The notes below the pieces were generated by a model, which saw only the letters and a program-made list of their open reading frames with translations, ran no database searches and had not been told where the DNA came from. DNA of 64,000 bases from Plastoroseomonas hellenica (GTDB lineage: Bacteria; Pseudomonadota; Alphaproteobacteria; Acetobacterales; Acetobacteraceae): contig NZ_JAAGBB010000008.1 in the NCBI RefSeq assembly GCF_018129085.1, forward strand, positions 62,001-126,000, read 5' to 3'. Positions within the stretch are counted from its first letter, which is position 1; the number at the start of each line of letters is the position of its first letter. A program made the translations under genes and the position numbers. Shown piece by piece: positions 34,507 to 44,276 of this stretch.

Positions 34507-34535
34507 CTGCCTCGGACCTTCTGGGTCCGGGGCAG
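34507..34535 (+). terminator. 12-bp hairpin after the lipoprotein gene
   Basis: CTGCCTCGGACC and GGTCCGGGGCAG pair with one G-T wobble around a 5-nt TTCTG loop, 10 bases after the lipoprotein stop. The stem is strong and GC-rich, but no U tract follows, so termination would be Rho-assisted or partial. Confidence 0.5.
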
Positions 34536-34551
34536 CAGCCAAGGGATGCGA

Positions 34552-34800
34552 ATGACGGATCGCTCATTCTATGTTTTGTGCGTCGGCGGCCGCTGGAAGT
34601 TCAAGTGCGGTCGGCGGGAGCAGGACGCTGACGATCGTGCTTCGGCGATGCTCAGCGCGATTCTTGCCGCCCACGAAGCTGGAGAACGCGGCAGCAAGGC
34701 ACGCGTCATGTGCCGCGGCGAGGATGCACAATGGCGGGCCGAATGGACCTACGGCCGTGACCGGCTGCCGACCCTACACCCGGATCGGGCCCGCTCCTGA
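34552..34800 (+). CDS. Small hypothetical protein
   Basis: 82 residues from ATG 34552, with AAGGG 7 bases upstream (ATG 34546 adds two residues). FYVLCVGGRWKFKCGRREQD followed by a helix and RAEWTYGRDRLP suggests a small alpha/beta fold like the DUF2188 type, but similarity is weak. The gene at 52486 has a comparable layout. Soluble. Confidence 0.5.
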   Translation: MTDRSFYVLCVGGRWKFKCGRREQDADDRASAMLSAILAAHEAGERGSKARVMCRGEDAQWRAEWTYGRDRLPTLHPDRARS

Positions 34801-34933
34801 CGCCCAAGCTCCTGAGACGTCAAAGCCGGGCGGACGGTCCGTCCCAGGCGGCAGTGGCGCGATCCGAATTGGCGTCGGTTCTGATGCGCAGGCCTTTCGA
34901 AGTGGCAGGCGACGACGTGCGGCGCGGGTACCC

Positions 34934-35437
34934 TCACTCAAGTTTCGGCTTGCCATTGGGGAAACCGGACCGGTCGCGATAGTCCCGAGCGGTGCCACGG
35001 CGCTGGTGCAGTGATGAGAGCTCCTGATGGCAGTACAGATCGAGGAGGCTGACGCCCGCAACCGCCAAGAGAGCAAGCTCGACGTTGTCGCGTTGCTTTC
35101 GGGTGCGGCAATTGGCTGCCATCAGCGTGAGTAGGTCGAGGCCATCTCCACCGATCCGGCTGGCGATCCCGGAAGCGGGATTGATCGAGAGTGCCCCCAG
35201 TCCGGATGCGATTTCGCGCACGCCGTAGCTCCGGATGAGCCATTCGGCGCCTTGCATGCCGAATGCACGGGCGAGGCGCCGCGCGCCCAGCAGCTCGATG
35301 ACGCCGAGCGCGATGCTGAACCAGCCAAGCCCGCGGGCAAGACGGTCCGGGCCGCGCAGCGAACTCCGCCCAGTCTCGAGGATCCGGGGCTCGCGCGCCG
35401 ACCGTGCACGGTCGGCTGCTCTAGCGAGGATGGTCAT
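34934..35437 (-). CDS. Membrane protein partner of the alcohol dehydrogenase
   Basis: 167 residues with hydrophobic helices at about 36-52 (LGWFSIALGVIELLGARRLA), 73-90 (REIASGLGALSINPASGIAS) and 117-137 (NVELALLAVAGVSLLDLYC). From memory this is the small membrane region found next to zinc alcohol dehydrogenases in rhizobia, sometimes fused to a SRPBCC cyclase/dehydrase domain. It starts 10 nt after the dehydrogenase stop, so both are on one transcript. Exact function unknown. Confidence 0.65.
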   Translation of the reverse strand: MTILARAADRARSAREPRILETGRSSLRGPDRLARGLGWFSIALGVIELLGARRLARAFGMQGAEWLIRSYGVREIASGLGALSINPASGIASRIGGDGLDLLTLMAANCRTRKQRDNVELALLAVAGVSLLDLYCHQELSSLHQRRGTARDYRDRSGFPNGKPKLE

Positions 35438-35447
35438 GGGCTGGCCC

Positions 35448-36623
35448 TCATGGCTTCAGGACGACTTTGATGCAGCTGTCCTGCTTGTCCCGGAACACCC
35501 GGTACATTTCTGGTCCGTCTTCGAGGCGGACCGTGTGAGTGATCACGAAGGACGGGTCGATCTGCCCTTCTTCGATGCGGCGCAGCAGATCGTCCGTCCA
35601 CCGGTTCACATGCGTCTGGCCCATTCGGAAGGTCAGACCCTTGTTCATGGCCATACCCAGCGGAAGCTTGTCGACCAAGCCGCTGTAGACGCCTGGCACA
35701 GAGATCACGCCGGCGGGCCGGCACACATAGATCATCTCGCGGAGCACGTGCGGCCGGTCATTCTCCAGCATCAGCATCTGCTTGGCGCGATCGAGGACGC
35801 TATCCGGCTGGGCCGGACTGACATGCGCCTCCAGCCCCACGGCATCGATGCATTTGTCGGGACCCTTGCCGTCGGTGAGATCGTTGAGGCGACCAACGAC
35901 GCTGTCCTGCATGAAATCGATCGTGATGGCGCCCGCCGCCTCCGCCATCGAAAGCCGCTCGGGCAGATGGTCGATGGCGACCACCGTCCTCGCGCCGAGC
36001 AGCATCGCGCTGCGGATCGCCATCTGCCCGACCGGCCCGCAGCCCCAGATTGCGACGATGTCCGTGGGGGCGATGTCGCACTGTGCGGCAGCTTGCCAGC
36101 CGGTCGGGAGGATATCGCCAAGAAAAAGGGCCTGTTCGTCGCTGAGCTGCGGGGGGACCTTGATGTGCGTCGCGTCCGCGAAGGGGACGCGGAGATACTC
36201 AGCCTGCCCGCCAGGATATCCGCCGGTCAGATGGGTGTATCCGAACAGGCCGGCGGTCGTGTGCCCGAACACCTTGTCAGCGAGCGCCTTCTTGCGGTTC
36301 GTGCGTTCGCAGACCGAGAAGTTGCCGCGCTTGCACTGATCACACTCGCCGCAGATGATCGTGAATGGCACGACGATGCGGTCGCCCTTTCGCAGGGCGT
36401 TCTTCGCGGTGGAACCGACCTCCACCACCTCGCCCATCATCTCATGGCCCATGATGTCGCCCGGCAGCATCGCCGGGATCAGGTTATGGAAGAGGTGAAG
36501 ATCCGAGCCACAGATCGCGCAGCTCGTCACCTTGATGATGGCGTCGCGCGGATCCTCAATTTCCGGGTCGGACACCCTGTCGCACCGGATGTCCTGCTTC
36601 CCGTGCCAGACAAGCGCTTTCAT
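35448..36623 (-). CDS. Zinc-dependent alcohol dehydrogenase (glutathione-independent formaldehyde dehydrogenase-like)
   Basis: 391 residues. The catalytic zinc region is CAICGSDLH and GHEMMGEV; the structural zinc Cys set is CGECDQCKRGNFSVC. The nucleotide fold starts VAIWGCGPVGQMAIRSAMLL. Insertions such as KVFGHTTAGLFGYTHLTGGY, then GGQAEYLRVPFAD, match the long-chain formaldehyde-dehydrogenase-like subgroup (FdhA-like). Oxidises an alcohol or aldehyde with NAD. ATG 36623 has GGAGG five bases upstream. Confidence 0.88.
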   Translation of the reverse strand: MKALVWHGKQDIRCDRVSDPEIEDPRDAIIKVTSCAICGSDLHLFHNLIPAMLPGDIMGHEMMGEVVEVGSTAKNALRKGDRIVVPFTIICGECDQCKRGNFSVCERTNRKKALADKVFGHTTAGLFGYTHLTGGYPGGQAEYLRVPFADATHIKVPPQLSDEQALFLGDILPTGWQAAAQCDIAPTDIVAIWGCGPVGQMAIRSAMLLGARTVVAIDHLPERLSMAEAAGAITIDFMQDSVVGRLNDLTDGKGPDKCIDAVGLEAHVSPAQPDSVLDRAKQMLMLENDRPHVLREMIYVCRPAGVISVPGVYSGLVDKLPLGMAMNKGLTFRMGQTHVNRWTDDLLRRIEEGQIDPSFVITHTVRLEDGPEMYRVFRDKQDSCIKVVLKP

Positions 36624-37133
36624 GCAGCCTCCGGTGGGCCGTACAGGGCGGCCCATGACCAAAATGGGAGGAAGCCGCCTGCCACCTTGCGCGGGCCAGC
36701 GGAGTGGATTGGGGGGCGGCTCCTTGACCGCTTCCCAACGTCGGCGAGTGAAGGCGGTTTCTGATCCGAGAAGCGCGACAGGCCACGTCGCGGCACTGCG
36801 ATTCGAGCTGTCTATCTTGCCGGTGCCGAGCTCCGGCGCTGTACGAGGAACGCTTTCGCTGCGTGACGCGCGAGCGCATGGCAGGACGGCTGTGAAGCGT
36901 ACACGCGCAATTCACAAGCTTGACCGCTGGTGGTCGGGTGCCGACGCTGGCGTCGCGGTACTTGGCGTGAGCCGATCGCACGCTGTACGTCCGCGAGCCC
37001 CGGGGGTCACCACCGACGTCTGGCAGGGCCGGCATGCCGGCCCTGCCGAGGTGAGAGGAGCGCGTCTGTTTACTTCGCCGTGCAGCGGGTCGGTGCAGGC
37101 AACTGCCACCACGGCGCCCGGCGTTGTCTCGGC
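36624..37133. other. 510-bp divergent gap between dehydrogenase and Mfd-like genes
   Basis: No coding frame supported. It should hold promoters for both divergent genes. Its most striking element is the 26-bp palindrome at 37022-37047. No LexA-type GTTC-N7-GTTC site was found in it. Confidence 0.5.
37022..37047. repeat. 26-bp perfect palindrome upstream of the Mfd-like gene
   Basis: The left half GGCAGGGCCGGCA is exactly mirrored as TGCCGGCCCTGCC with no loop spacer. It lies 86 bp before the Mfd-like ATG. It could be an operator for a dimeric regulator, a transcript hairpin in the leader, or a repeat-family unit. Confidence 0.85.
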
Positions 37134-40100
37134 ATGCAGACAAAAAGAAACCTCAAGGCGGCGCTCGCGGTGGAACCGGAGAGCCTCCTGGCTGCCCGCC
37201 TCGCCGAGCAATTGGCGCACGATGGCGGTCTCATCTACGTCACACGGAGCGAAGCGCGCGCACGCCGCCTCGCCCTCGCGGCACGCACGCTGGCGCCGGA
37301 CGCCATCGCCGTCCGGCTGCCGGGCTGGGACTGCTTGCCCTATGATCGCGCCTCACCATCCCGGCAGGTGATGGGCAAGCGGATGGCTGCGCTGCTTAAC
37401 CTCTCTGCGCCGACCGGGCAGCCCCGGCTGCTGATAGCGAGCGCCACGGCAGCCATGCAGCGCTTGCCGCCGCCCGCATACCGGGATGTCCTCGTGCTGC
37501 GACGTGGCGAGGTGCTCGACCTTGCTGCGGCTGAGACGAGGCTCCGTCGCATGGGCTACCTCTTCGATGATCGCGTTGATCAGCCCGGCGAGGCAGCAGC
37601 GCGGGAGACCATTCTGGACGTTCACCTGCCCGAGGATGCGCTGCCGTGTCGCGTCGAGGTCGCAGGGGGGCATATCGCCTCGATCCGCCGGTACGACCCG
37701 TTCACGCAGCGAAGCGTCGTCGAGATCGAGGTGGCTGTGATCTACCCGGCCTCCGAGCTCGTGCTCCCGGAGGGATCGGACGTGACGCATGCACCGGGGA
37801 TTGAACACTCGCTCGGCGCCTTCCACGATCCGCTTGGGACCATCTTCGACTTGCTGCCCGGGGCGGTTGTTGTGTTGGAGGCGGAGGTCGCGTCCATTCG
37901 GGCGGAGCGCACGGCGGAAATCGAGGATGCGTATCGCCTCAGAGCGACGGTGCCGGGCGAGGTGTCGCGACCGCCGACACCGCCGCGCAAGCTTCATCTG
38001 CTCGGCGAGGACTGGGACGCGGCGGTCGGATCGCGTCGTGCGACGGTGCTGGACGAGGTAGCGGAGGACGTTGCCGCCGGCGTGCCGGACCTCCTGCAGA
38101 CGAACGACCCGGAGCAGGCCTTCGTTGATCTGCTCAGCAGCCGGCTCGATGCCGGCAGTCGCGTCGCCCTATCGGGCGGCACGGATCGCGGCACCCGCTC
38201 GCTTCTGCGCTTGGCCCGGGAGAGGCTGCAGCTCCAGGCAAAACCGGTCGCAGGCTGGCGTGCGCTGATCGCTGCGCCACCCGGCACCTTCGGCCTGCTG
38301 GAAGGTCGACTGGACGCGGGCTTCGCGACGGAGGACGCCGCGGTGATCGCTCCCACCGATGTCTTCCCCGCGCATGGTCCTCGTGGGGAGACGGAGGGCT
38401 GGCGCGCGCTGCCCTTTGAGGGCGGGCTGCAGCTTGGCGATGCGGTCATCCATCTCGACCGTGGGATCGGCGCGTTGCGAGGCGTGGAGCCGGTTACAAT
38501 CGGAGAGGCAATGCTTGATTGCCTGCGGGTCGAATATGCGGGTGGCGCGACGGAGCTTGTCCCGCTCGACCAGATGGATCGGATCTGGCGCTATGGTGGG
38601 AATGCGGATGGGGTGACGCTCGACCGGTTGGGCGGGGAGGCTTGGCCGAAGCGCCGGGCCGAGGTCGAGGCGCAGCTCGCGAAAAGCGCCGAGGCGCTGA
38701 CATCGCTCGTGGCGGAGCGCGCGCGGCGGCGAGCGCCGGTTCTGAAGGCCCCCCGCGCTGCGTTGGATCGAATTGCGGCGCGGTTTCCGCATCTGCTCAC
38801 AGACGACCAGCGCGCTGCCATTGCCGCCGTGATGCGGGATCTGGCCTCCGGCCGCCCCATGAGCCGCCTGATCTGTGGCGATGTGGGCTTCGGAAAGACG
38901 GAGGTCGCGTTGCGTGCTGCCGCGGTGGCGACGCTTGCCGGTCGGCAGGTCGCGCTGCTGGCGCCGACAACGGTTCTGGTACGCCAGCATCTTGAGACCT
39001 TTCGGCGCCGTTTCGCAGGGCTGCGTGCCGGTGGCGAGGAGATCCGGGTGGAGAGTCTCTCGCGGCTGACCAGTCCCGCGGCAGCGAAGGCGGTAAAGGC
39101 CGGCCTCCGCGAGGGGAGCGTCCAAATCGTGATCGGGACCCAGGCCCTTGCTGGCAGGGAGGTGCACTTCCATGACCTCGCCTTGATCATCATCGACGAG
39201 GAGCAGCACTTCGGCGCGCGCCAAAAGGCAATGTTGCGCCGCTTGGCAGGGGACGGCCATGTACTGACGATGACCGCAACGCCGATCCCCCGCAGCCTGC
39301 AGGCGGCGATGATCGGGCTCGAAGATCTCTCCGTCATCACGACGCCGCCGCCAGGGCGGCAGCCGACGCGGACGGTTCATCAGCCGATCGGAGACGCCGT
39401 GCTGCGCCAGGCACTGGGACGGGAGCACCGGCGCGGCGGGCAGAGTTTCGTGGTCTGCACGCGGATCGACGACCTGCCGGACATGCGCGCCCGCATCGCG
39501 CGTTTGCTGCCCGAGCTTGAGGTCATTGAGGCGCATGGAGAGCTGCCGCCGGAGGAGATCGACACGGCGATGGTGCGCTTCGCAGGAGGGCAGGGTGACG
39601 TCTTGCTTTCGACGAACATCGTCGAGGCCGGCTTGGACGTTCCCCGGGCCAACACGATGCTGGTGTGGCGTGCCGATCGCTTTGGTCTCGGCCAGCTGCA
39701 TCAGCTCCGGGGTCGGGTCGGCCGCGGGCGCGTGCGCGGATCGATCATCCTCCTGACGGATCCGGAAAGCCCGCCTTCCACCTTGACCATGAAGCGCTTG
39801 AAGGCACTCGAGGAGCTTGACCGGGTGGGCGCTGGCTTCGCGATCAGTGCCCGCGACTTGGATCTTCGCGGCGCCGGGGAATTGCTGGGCGAAAGCCAGG
39901 CCGGGCACCTGTCCCTGATTGGGGTCGAACTTTACCAGCACCTTTTGGAGCGCGCGATGCGCGTGGCGCGTGGGGAGCAGGTAACGGAGGAGTGGATGCC
40001 GGAGCTCGCGATCGGGGTCTCCGCTGGCTTTCCGCGCGACTACGTGAGCGAGGAGACGCTGCGGGTAGAGCTGCACGGTCGGCTGGCGCGTATCCTACGC

Positions 40101-40427
40101 CGGGGCGAGCTGGCGTCGCTGACCGCGTTCGAGGAGGAGATCGAAGACCGCTTTGGCGTGCTGCCGGAAGCGGTTACGAACCTGTTGACACTCTGCCGCC
40201 TCAGGGCCCGGTGTCGGCGCCTCGACATCGCACGCCTGGAGGTAGGGCCGGCTGGCGCTGCGGCGACGTTCCGAGGGGATCCGCCTCGCGTTGCGCCGCC
40301 CCTCGAGATCCGTGGCGGCCGGGTTCTGCTGTCCGGAAGCGATCCGAAGACAGACCTGCTCGAGGCGGCGCTGAGCTTCCTCCGCGAGCTGCAGCGCCAA
40401 TGCCGGGAACCCATCCCCCAACGATGA
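37134..40427 (+). CDS. Mfd-like transcription-repair coupling helicase
   Basis: 1097 residues in Mfd order. A UvrB-like N-terminal region spans about 1-340 (LPGWDCLPYDRASPSRQVMGKR). A CarD-like polymerase-interacting domain lies at about 425-490 (LGDAVIHLDRGIGALRGVE). The translocase has Walker A GDVGFGKTEVALRAA near 582, DEEQHFG near 687, TATPIPRSLQ, and LRGRVGRGRVRG. The translocation motif is DLRGAGELLGESQ, followed by the C-terminal TRCF domain (SAGFPRDYVSEETLRVELH). It frees stalled RNA polymerase and recruits UvrA. The ribosome site is weak. The interaction domain departs from the common HxxHGIGRY pattern, so this may be a second, divergent Mfd beside a housekeeping copy elsewhere (inference). 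Confidence 0.85.
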   Translation: MQTKRNLKAALAVEPESLLAARLAEQLAHDGGLIYVTRSEARARRLALAARTLAPDAIAVRLPGWDCLPYDRASPSRQVMGKRMAALLNLSAPTGQPRLLIASATAAMQRLPPPAYRDVLVLRRGEVLDLAAAETRLRRMGYLFDDRVDQPGEAAARETILDVHLPEDALPCRVEVAGGHIASIRRYDPFTQRSVVEIEVAVIYPASELVLPEGSDVTHAPGIEHSLGAFHDPLGTIFDLLPGAVVVLEAEVASIRAERTAEIEDAYRLRATVPGEVSRPPTPPRKLHLLGEDWDAAVGSRRATVLDEVAEDVAAGVPDLLQTNDPEQAFVDLLSSRLDAGSRVALSGGTDRGTRSLLRLARERLQLQAKPVAGWRALIAAPPGTFGLLEGRLDAGFATEDAAVIAPTDVFPAHGPRGETEGWRALPFEGGLQLGDAVIHLDRGIGALRGVEPVTIGEAMLDCLRVEYAGGATELVPLDQMDRIWRYGGNADGVTLDRLGGEAWPKRRAEVEAQLAKSAEALTSLVAERARRRAPVLKAPRAALDRIAARFPHLLTDDQRAAIAAVMRDLASGRPMSRLICGDVGFGKTEVALRAAAVATLAGRQVALLAPTTVLVRQHLETFRRRFAGLRAGGEEIRVESLSRLTSPAAAKAVKAGLREGSVQIVIGTQALAGREVHFHDLALIIIDEEQHFGARQKAMLRRLAGDGHVLTMTATPIPRSLQAAMIGLEDLSVITTPPPGRQPTRTVHQPIGDAVLRQALGREHRRGGQSFVVCTRIDDLPDMRARIARLLPELEVIEAHGELPPEEIDTAMVRFAGGQGDVLLSTNIVEAGLDVPRANTMLVWRADRFGLGQLHQLRGRVGRGRVRGSIILLTDPESPPSTLTMKRLKALEELDRVGAGFAISARDLDLRGAGELLGESQAGHLSLIGVELYQHLLERAMRVARGEQVTEEWMPELAIGVSAGFPRDYVSEETLRVELHGRLARILRRGELASLTAFEEEIEDRFGVLPEAVTNLLTLCRLRARCRRLDIARLEVGPAGAAATFRGDPPRVAPPLEIRGGRVLLSGSDPKTDLLEAALSFLRELQRQCREPIPQR

Positions 40428-40644
40428 TCAACGCGAAGCCGGCCCGCTCCGCCTCACACCACCCGCGGCCGCGCGATCCCCCTCGGCTGGGGAGCCACAC
40501 CTACCTCTGTCCCGCGCAATCTGCCGTGGGTCGGCACGCAGCACAGCTTGCAGAGATCTTCGGCCCATAGGCCGTCACACTGCATCGGATTGGGGTTTCG
40601 GGGCGGCGGCAGATGTCATCCTGCGCCGGCGACCCGGCGCGGTG

Positions 40645-42951
40645 TCAGCCGACGCCGGCGCTGCTGTTGCCGTGGGGGCTGCGCAAGATCCGGGTCACCC
40701 GCCTGCCCAACTGATCAATGGAGAACGGCTTCTGCATGACCTCGATTCCAGGCGCCAGGAACCCGGCCTCATCGCCTGCATCCCGCGTGTAGGCCGTCAT
40801 CAGCAGAACCGGCATATCGGGGCGGATCTGCCGCGCGATCTCGGCGATCTGCCGCCCGTTCAGCCCTGGCAGGCCCACGTCGCTAATCAGCAGGTCCAGA
40901 TGGCGACGCGACTGCAGGATGGGCACGGCCTCCTTGCCGCTCGCCGTTTCGATGGTCCGATATCCAAGCTCCCGGAGAGCATCCAGCATCAGCCGCAACA
41001 CCGCCGGATCATCCTCGACCACAAGCACGATCTCGCCGCTGCCCGTGATCGCCGTCGGCATCTCCGGTGTCGCCTCGCCTTCGGAGCCGCCATCGTGGCG
41101 GGGCAGGTAAAGCCGGATCTTCGTGCCGCGCCCTTCCTGGCTTTCGATCGCAACATGTCCGCGCGACTGCTGGACGAACCCATAGATCATCGACAGGCCA
41201 AGGCCTGTGCCCTGGCCCACCGGCTTTGTGGTGTAGAATGGGTCAAAAGCCTTGGCGAGGACTTCCGGAGGCATGCCCAGACCGGTGTCCGTCACCAGGA
41301 TTTCGACGAATTCCCCGGGCTGCGCCTGATCGCTTCCGGCCAGATCCGCCTCCGAGAGAGACGCATTGCGGGCGGCGATGGTCAGTCGCCCGCCGTCGGG
41401 CATGGCATCGCGGGCGTTGATCGCCAGGTTGAGGATGGCGCTTTCCAGTTGGCTTTCATCGGCCAAGGTGGTCCAGAGTTCGAAGGGCGTATCGATATGC
41501 AGCTCAACCTGCTCCCCAAGGGTTCGCCGGAGCAGGTCCTGCATGGAGCCGATCAGGGTGCCGACATCGAGCGGTTGATTGTCGAGTGCCTGGCGTCGGG
41601 AGAAGGCGAGCAGCCGGTGAGTCAATGCCGCCGCGCGCTGCCCGGACTGCATCGACGCTTCGAGGAGCCGGTCGACGTCCTCGAGCCGACCCTGCGCCAG
41701 CAGCATCCTGGCCATGTCAATGCCGCCCATGACGCCGGTCAGCATGTTGTTGAAGTCATGTGCCAAGCCACCGGTCAGCTGTCCGACTGCCTCCATCTTC
41801 TGGCTATGGCGCAACTGCTCCTCGAGCAACTTGCGCTGGGTGACATCGCGACCGATGCCGTAGATCGTCTCGCCATCCGACATGCCGGTCCAGTTGATCC
41901 AGCGATGGCTGCCGTCCTTCGCCCGCAATCGTGTGTCAAAGGCGGCCACCGGCTCACCGCGTGCTAACGCTTCCAGCCGCGTGCGCGCAAGCGGGAGATC
42001 GTCCGCATGGATCAGGCATTCCATCGATCGGCCGACGAGCTCCGCTTCATCATGGCCCAGCACACGTTTCCAGGCCGGGTTGACGGCTCGCTGCGTGCCA
42101 TCCGGCTCGATGATGTTCAAGAGATCGCCGGAGAGGTTCCAGATGCGGTCCCGCTCCTGTGTTCGGGCCTCGACACGCTCCTCGAGGGTCTCGGTCAGAA
42201 GCCGCAGCGCCGCTTCGGACCGCTTGGAGGCTGTGATGTCGTAGATGACCCCGATGAAGGAGACACCGCCCCTGTCCGCAGGCCGGTACTCGCCCCGCGA
42301 GGCGAGCCACCGTTCCTCCCCAGTGTCGGCGCGATGGATGCGGAATTCATGGAAGGCCGTCCCGAGTGCGCCGCTGCCGTCACGCCCCTGGATAATCGGC
42401 GGGTCGTCCGGATGCACGACGGAATTGATGGTCCGCACGGGGAGGCTTTTGGCGGTGTGCAGCCCCAATAGACGGCAGAACTCGTCAGAGACGTCAGCAG
42501 TGCCATAGCCACTCAGGTACTCGAAGGAGCCGACGCCGCCCGCCGTCTGCGCGATGCGCAGCCTCTCCTCGAGCCGCTTCTGCTCGGTGACATCCGTAAG
42601 CCTGCCGGCGAAGCGCGTTGGCGTGTCTGTCTCGTCGAAATACGTGCGGCCGCGCGCCGACACCCAGCGCACCTCACCATCTAGCAGGACCCGATAGTCG
42701 CGCGCGAAGACTTCCGCACCGCGCAGTGCGCCCGCCACGGCGATGCGCAGGCGCAGGCGATCCTGCTCCAGCACCGGTTCGAAGAAGGCCGATGCCGGCA
42801 AGCCTGCCGCGGCGGCGGCGGGATCGAGACCGTAGAGGCTGGCGAAGCGCGCGTCCGCGACCAGCAGCCGCGATGCGATATCCCAGTTCCAGGCGCCGAC
42901 CGCGCCGGACATGTCGCCATTGGTGGGCGGAAGTGGAGCGGCGTCGGCCAT
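40645..42951 (-). CDS. PAS hybrid sensor histidine kinase with C-terminal receiver
   Basis: 768 residues. Three PAS domains cover roughly 10-130, 135-250 and 270-385 (second and third with PAC-type DITASKRSE and [11 protein letters not shown]). The HisKA phospho-His is in [11 protein letters not shown] near 415; the ATPase has [20 protein letters not shown] and [15 protein letters not shown] receiver domain at about 645-760 has [11 protein letters not shown] and MQKPF. No membrane span, so cytoplasmic. The ATG lies 2 nt after the CheC stop (a GTG at 42957 overlaps it). Last gene of the chemosensory operon, probably linking it to a phosphorelay. Confidence 0.9.
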   Translation of the reverse strand: MADAAPLPPTNGDMSGAVGAWNWDIASRLLVADARFASLYGLDPAAAAAGLPASAFFEPVLEQDRLRLRIAVAGALRGAEVFARDYRVLLDGEVRWVSARGRTYFDETDTPTRFAGRLTDVTEQKRLEERLRIAQTAGGVGSFEYLSGYGTADVSDEFCRLLGLHTAKSLPVRTINSVVHPDDPPIIQGRDGSGALGTAFHEFRIHRADTGEERWLASRGEYRPADRGGVSFIGVIYDITASKRSEAALRLLTETLEERVEARTQERDRIWNLSGDLLNIIEPDGTQRAVNPAWKRVLGHDEAELVGRSMECLIHADDLPLARTRLEALARGEPVAAFDTRLRAKDGSHRWINWTGMSDGETIYGIGRDVTQRKLLEEQLRHSQKMEAVGQLTGGLAHDFNNMLTGVMGGIDMARMLLAQGRLEDVDRLLEASMQSGQRAAALTHRLLAFSRRQALDNQPLDVGTLIGSMQDLLRRTLGEQVELHIDTPFELWTTLADESQLESAILNLAINARDAMPDGGRLTIAARNASLSEADLAGSDQAQPGEFVEILVTDTGLGMPPEVLAKAFDPFYTTKPVGQGTGLGLSMIYGFVQQSRGHVAIESQEGRGTKIRLYLPRHDGGSEGEATPEMPTAITGSGEIVLVVEDDPAVLRLMLDALRELGYRTIETASGKEAVPILQSRRHLDLLISDVGLPGLNGRQIAEIARQIRPDMPVLLMTAYTRDAGDEAGFLAPGIEVMQKPFSIDQLGRRVTRILRSPHGNSSAGVG

Positions 42952-42953
42952 GA

Positions 42954-43592
42954 TCACATAGCGTCGCCGATGACGCGGGCGATGAACTCTGCGATCAGGC
43001 CACGCAACGCCTCTATGGAGGGCAGATCCATCAGCATGGCGATATAGCCTCGAATCTCGCGGTCGTTGATCGCGAAGTTGATGTAGAGGAACAGCACGAC
43101 CGCGTCTTCGCTGTTCGAAAGCGTCAGATCGAACAGCGCGGAGCCGTCACCGCGGACGACCTCCGGCAGGGACATCGTCAGCGGCTTCTGCAGCATGTTG
43201 GCCATGGTCGCCAGGCAGCTGTTGAGCACGACATTGCCGGTTTCCGCGAGTGCCTCGTCCTCCAGCTCCGCCGCGTCCTCGGCAGACAGGGACCCGGCGG
43301 TCACCGACCGCACCAGTGCCATGCTGTTGGATTCCGGGAAGATGAGCAGGGCGCGGCCGGAGAATACTCCGGCGAAATCCTGGCGCACCGCGATCAGCGC
43401 GCCGCTCTCGCGCTCCCGGATGAGTGTCGTCGCGCCCCGGCGGGTGACAACCTCCACTGCAGGGACGGAGAGCAGGACCTGCTCTCCAGCCATCTTCCGC
43501 AGGCTCACCGCCGCGCGGCTGACCCCGATATTGACCAGCTCGGTCAGGGCATCCCGCTCCAGATCGTCGAGTGGGACGATGAGGGAGGTCAT
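42954..43592 (-). CDS. cheC: CheC-type chemotaxis phosphatase
   Basis: 212 residues. The two CheC active-site motifs are recognisable: ALTELVNIGVSRAAVSLRKM near residue 17 and ALAETGNVVLNSCLATMANM near 113, each with the Glu and Asn that attack phospho-CheY. It would dephosphorylate the CheY-like protein encoded just before it. Overlaps that gene as ATGA. Presence of CheC rather than CheZ fits an alphaproteobacterial or non-flagellar system. Confidence 0.85.
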   Translation of the reverse strand: MTSLIVPLDDLERDALTELVNIGVSRAAVSLRKMAGEQVLLSVPAVEVVTRRGATTLIRERESGALIAVRQDFAGVFSGRALLIFPESNSMALVRSVTAGSLSAEDAAELEDEALAETGNVVLNSCLATMANMLQKPLTMSLPEVVRGDGSALFDLTLSNSEDAVVLFLYINFAINDREIRGYIAMLMDLPSIEALRGLIAEFIARVIGDAM

Positions 43593-43972
43593 GCGCGTGG
43601 TGACCGCAGGCGCAGGGCGGCGCCAGAGACGAACCCGCGCAGCCCGTCCTCCGTGACCGGCTTCGGCACGAAGCTCGCGTTCGCCGCGCGCGCCCGCGCG
43701 ATGATCTCATCCTGCAGATTGGCGGTCGCGACGGCGATCGGCATTTCGGGAAAACGCTCCCGCAACTCCTCGGCCAATGAGAGCCCGTCCCGGCCGGGCA
43801 TATTGTAGTCGAGGATTGCAACATCGACAGTTTCAGATGCGACCTTTGCCAGCGCTTCCTCCGCATTTGACGCCTCGATCCGGCGCCATTCAGGCTGCAA
43901 CGCAGCCACGGCCTTGCTCAGAACGATCCTGGCAAGCTTGCTGTCGTCGACAATCAGAACCGTCGTACCCAT
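43589..43972 (-). CDS. CheY-like response regulator
   Basis: 127-residue receiver: acidic pair in VLIVDDSKLAR, phospho-acceptor Asp in VAILDYNMPGRDG (about 53), Thr in VATANL and Lys in VPKPV. No output domain. ATG 43972 is favoured because GGAG lies 9 bases upstream; ATG 43981 and TTG 43987 are alternatives. It receives phosphate from CheA of this cluster and is probably reset by the adjacent CheC. Its target is unknown, as no flagellar motor genes are present. Confidence 0.88.
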   Translation of the reverse strand: MGTTVLIVDDSKLARIVLSKAVAALQPEWRRIEASNAEEALAKVASETVDVAILDYNMPGRDGLSLAEELRERFPEMPIAVATANLQDEIIARARAANASFVPKPVTEDGLRGFVSGAALRLRSPRA

Positions 43973-44012
43973 CAACTCCATCTCCAACCGGCCGCCACAG
44001 GCGGTCTTCCGA

Positions 44013-44276
44013 CTATATCGGGCGCTGCCCTCGCTGTCTCTCGCCCGCCAGGAGCGGCAAGATCAGGTCGCGCAGCACCGGATCGCTCGGGGTGCCAACG
44101 ACCTTCGGCGCGAAGGCGAGCAGGGCCTGCACGACGGCCGCGTGCAGCCCCTCGCAGTCGCCGAGGTCCACGGTCAGGCCAGGCGTGGCGTGGAGCAGGC
44201 TGGCAAGCGGCTCAGCATCTTCTACCCGGCAGCGGCCTTGCAGGCGGATAGTTGCGCCGTCCCGGGTGACCGTCAC
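44013..44276 (-). CDS. STAS-domain protein
   Basis: 87 residues from GTG 44276, which overlaps the CheA stop (GTGA). Pattern of a single STAS domain: VTVTRDGATIRLQGRCRVED, then LTVDLGDCEGLHAAVVQALL. The DSS/DxSG phosphorylation Ser of anti-sigma antagonists is not conserved (CEGLHAA), so regulation by Ser phosphorylation is unlikely. Found in several non-flagellar che operons next to cheA. Role unknown. Confidence 0.75.
   Translation of the reverse strand: MTVTRDGATIRLQGRCRVEDAEPLASLLHATPGLTVDLGDCEGLHAAVVQALLAFAPKVVGTPSDPVLRDLILPLLAGERQRGQRPI

Noticed and set aside
36610-36623. CAAGCGCTTTCAT at the alcohol dehydrogenase start as a second LacI-type operator
   Set aside because: It is coding sequence for MKAL and only partly symmetrical.
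40642-41967. Long plus-strand frame (441 codons) opposite the hybrid kinase
   Set aside because: Antisense shadow; His/Arg/Gln-rich, while the minus strand has full kinase and receiver motifs.
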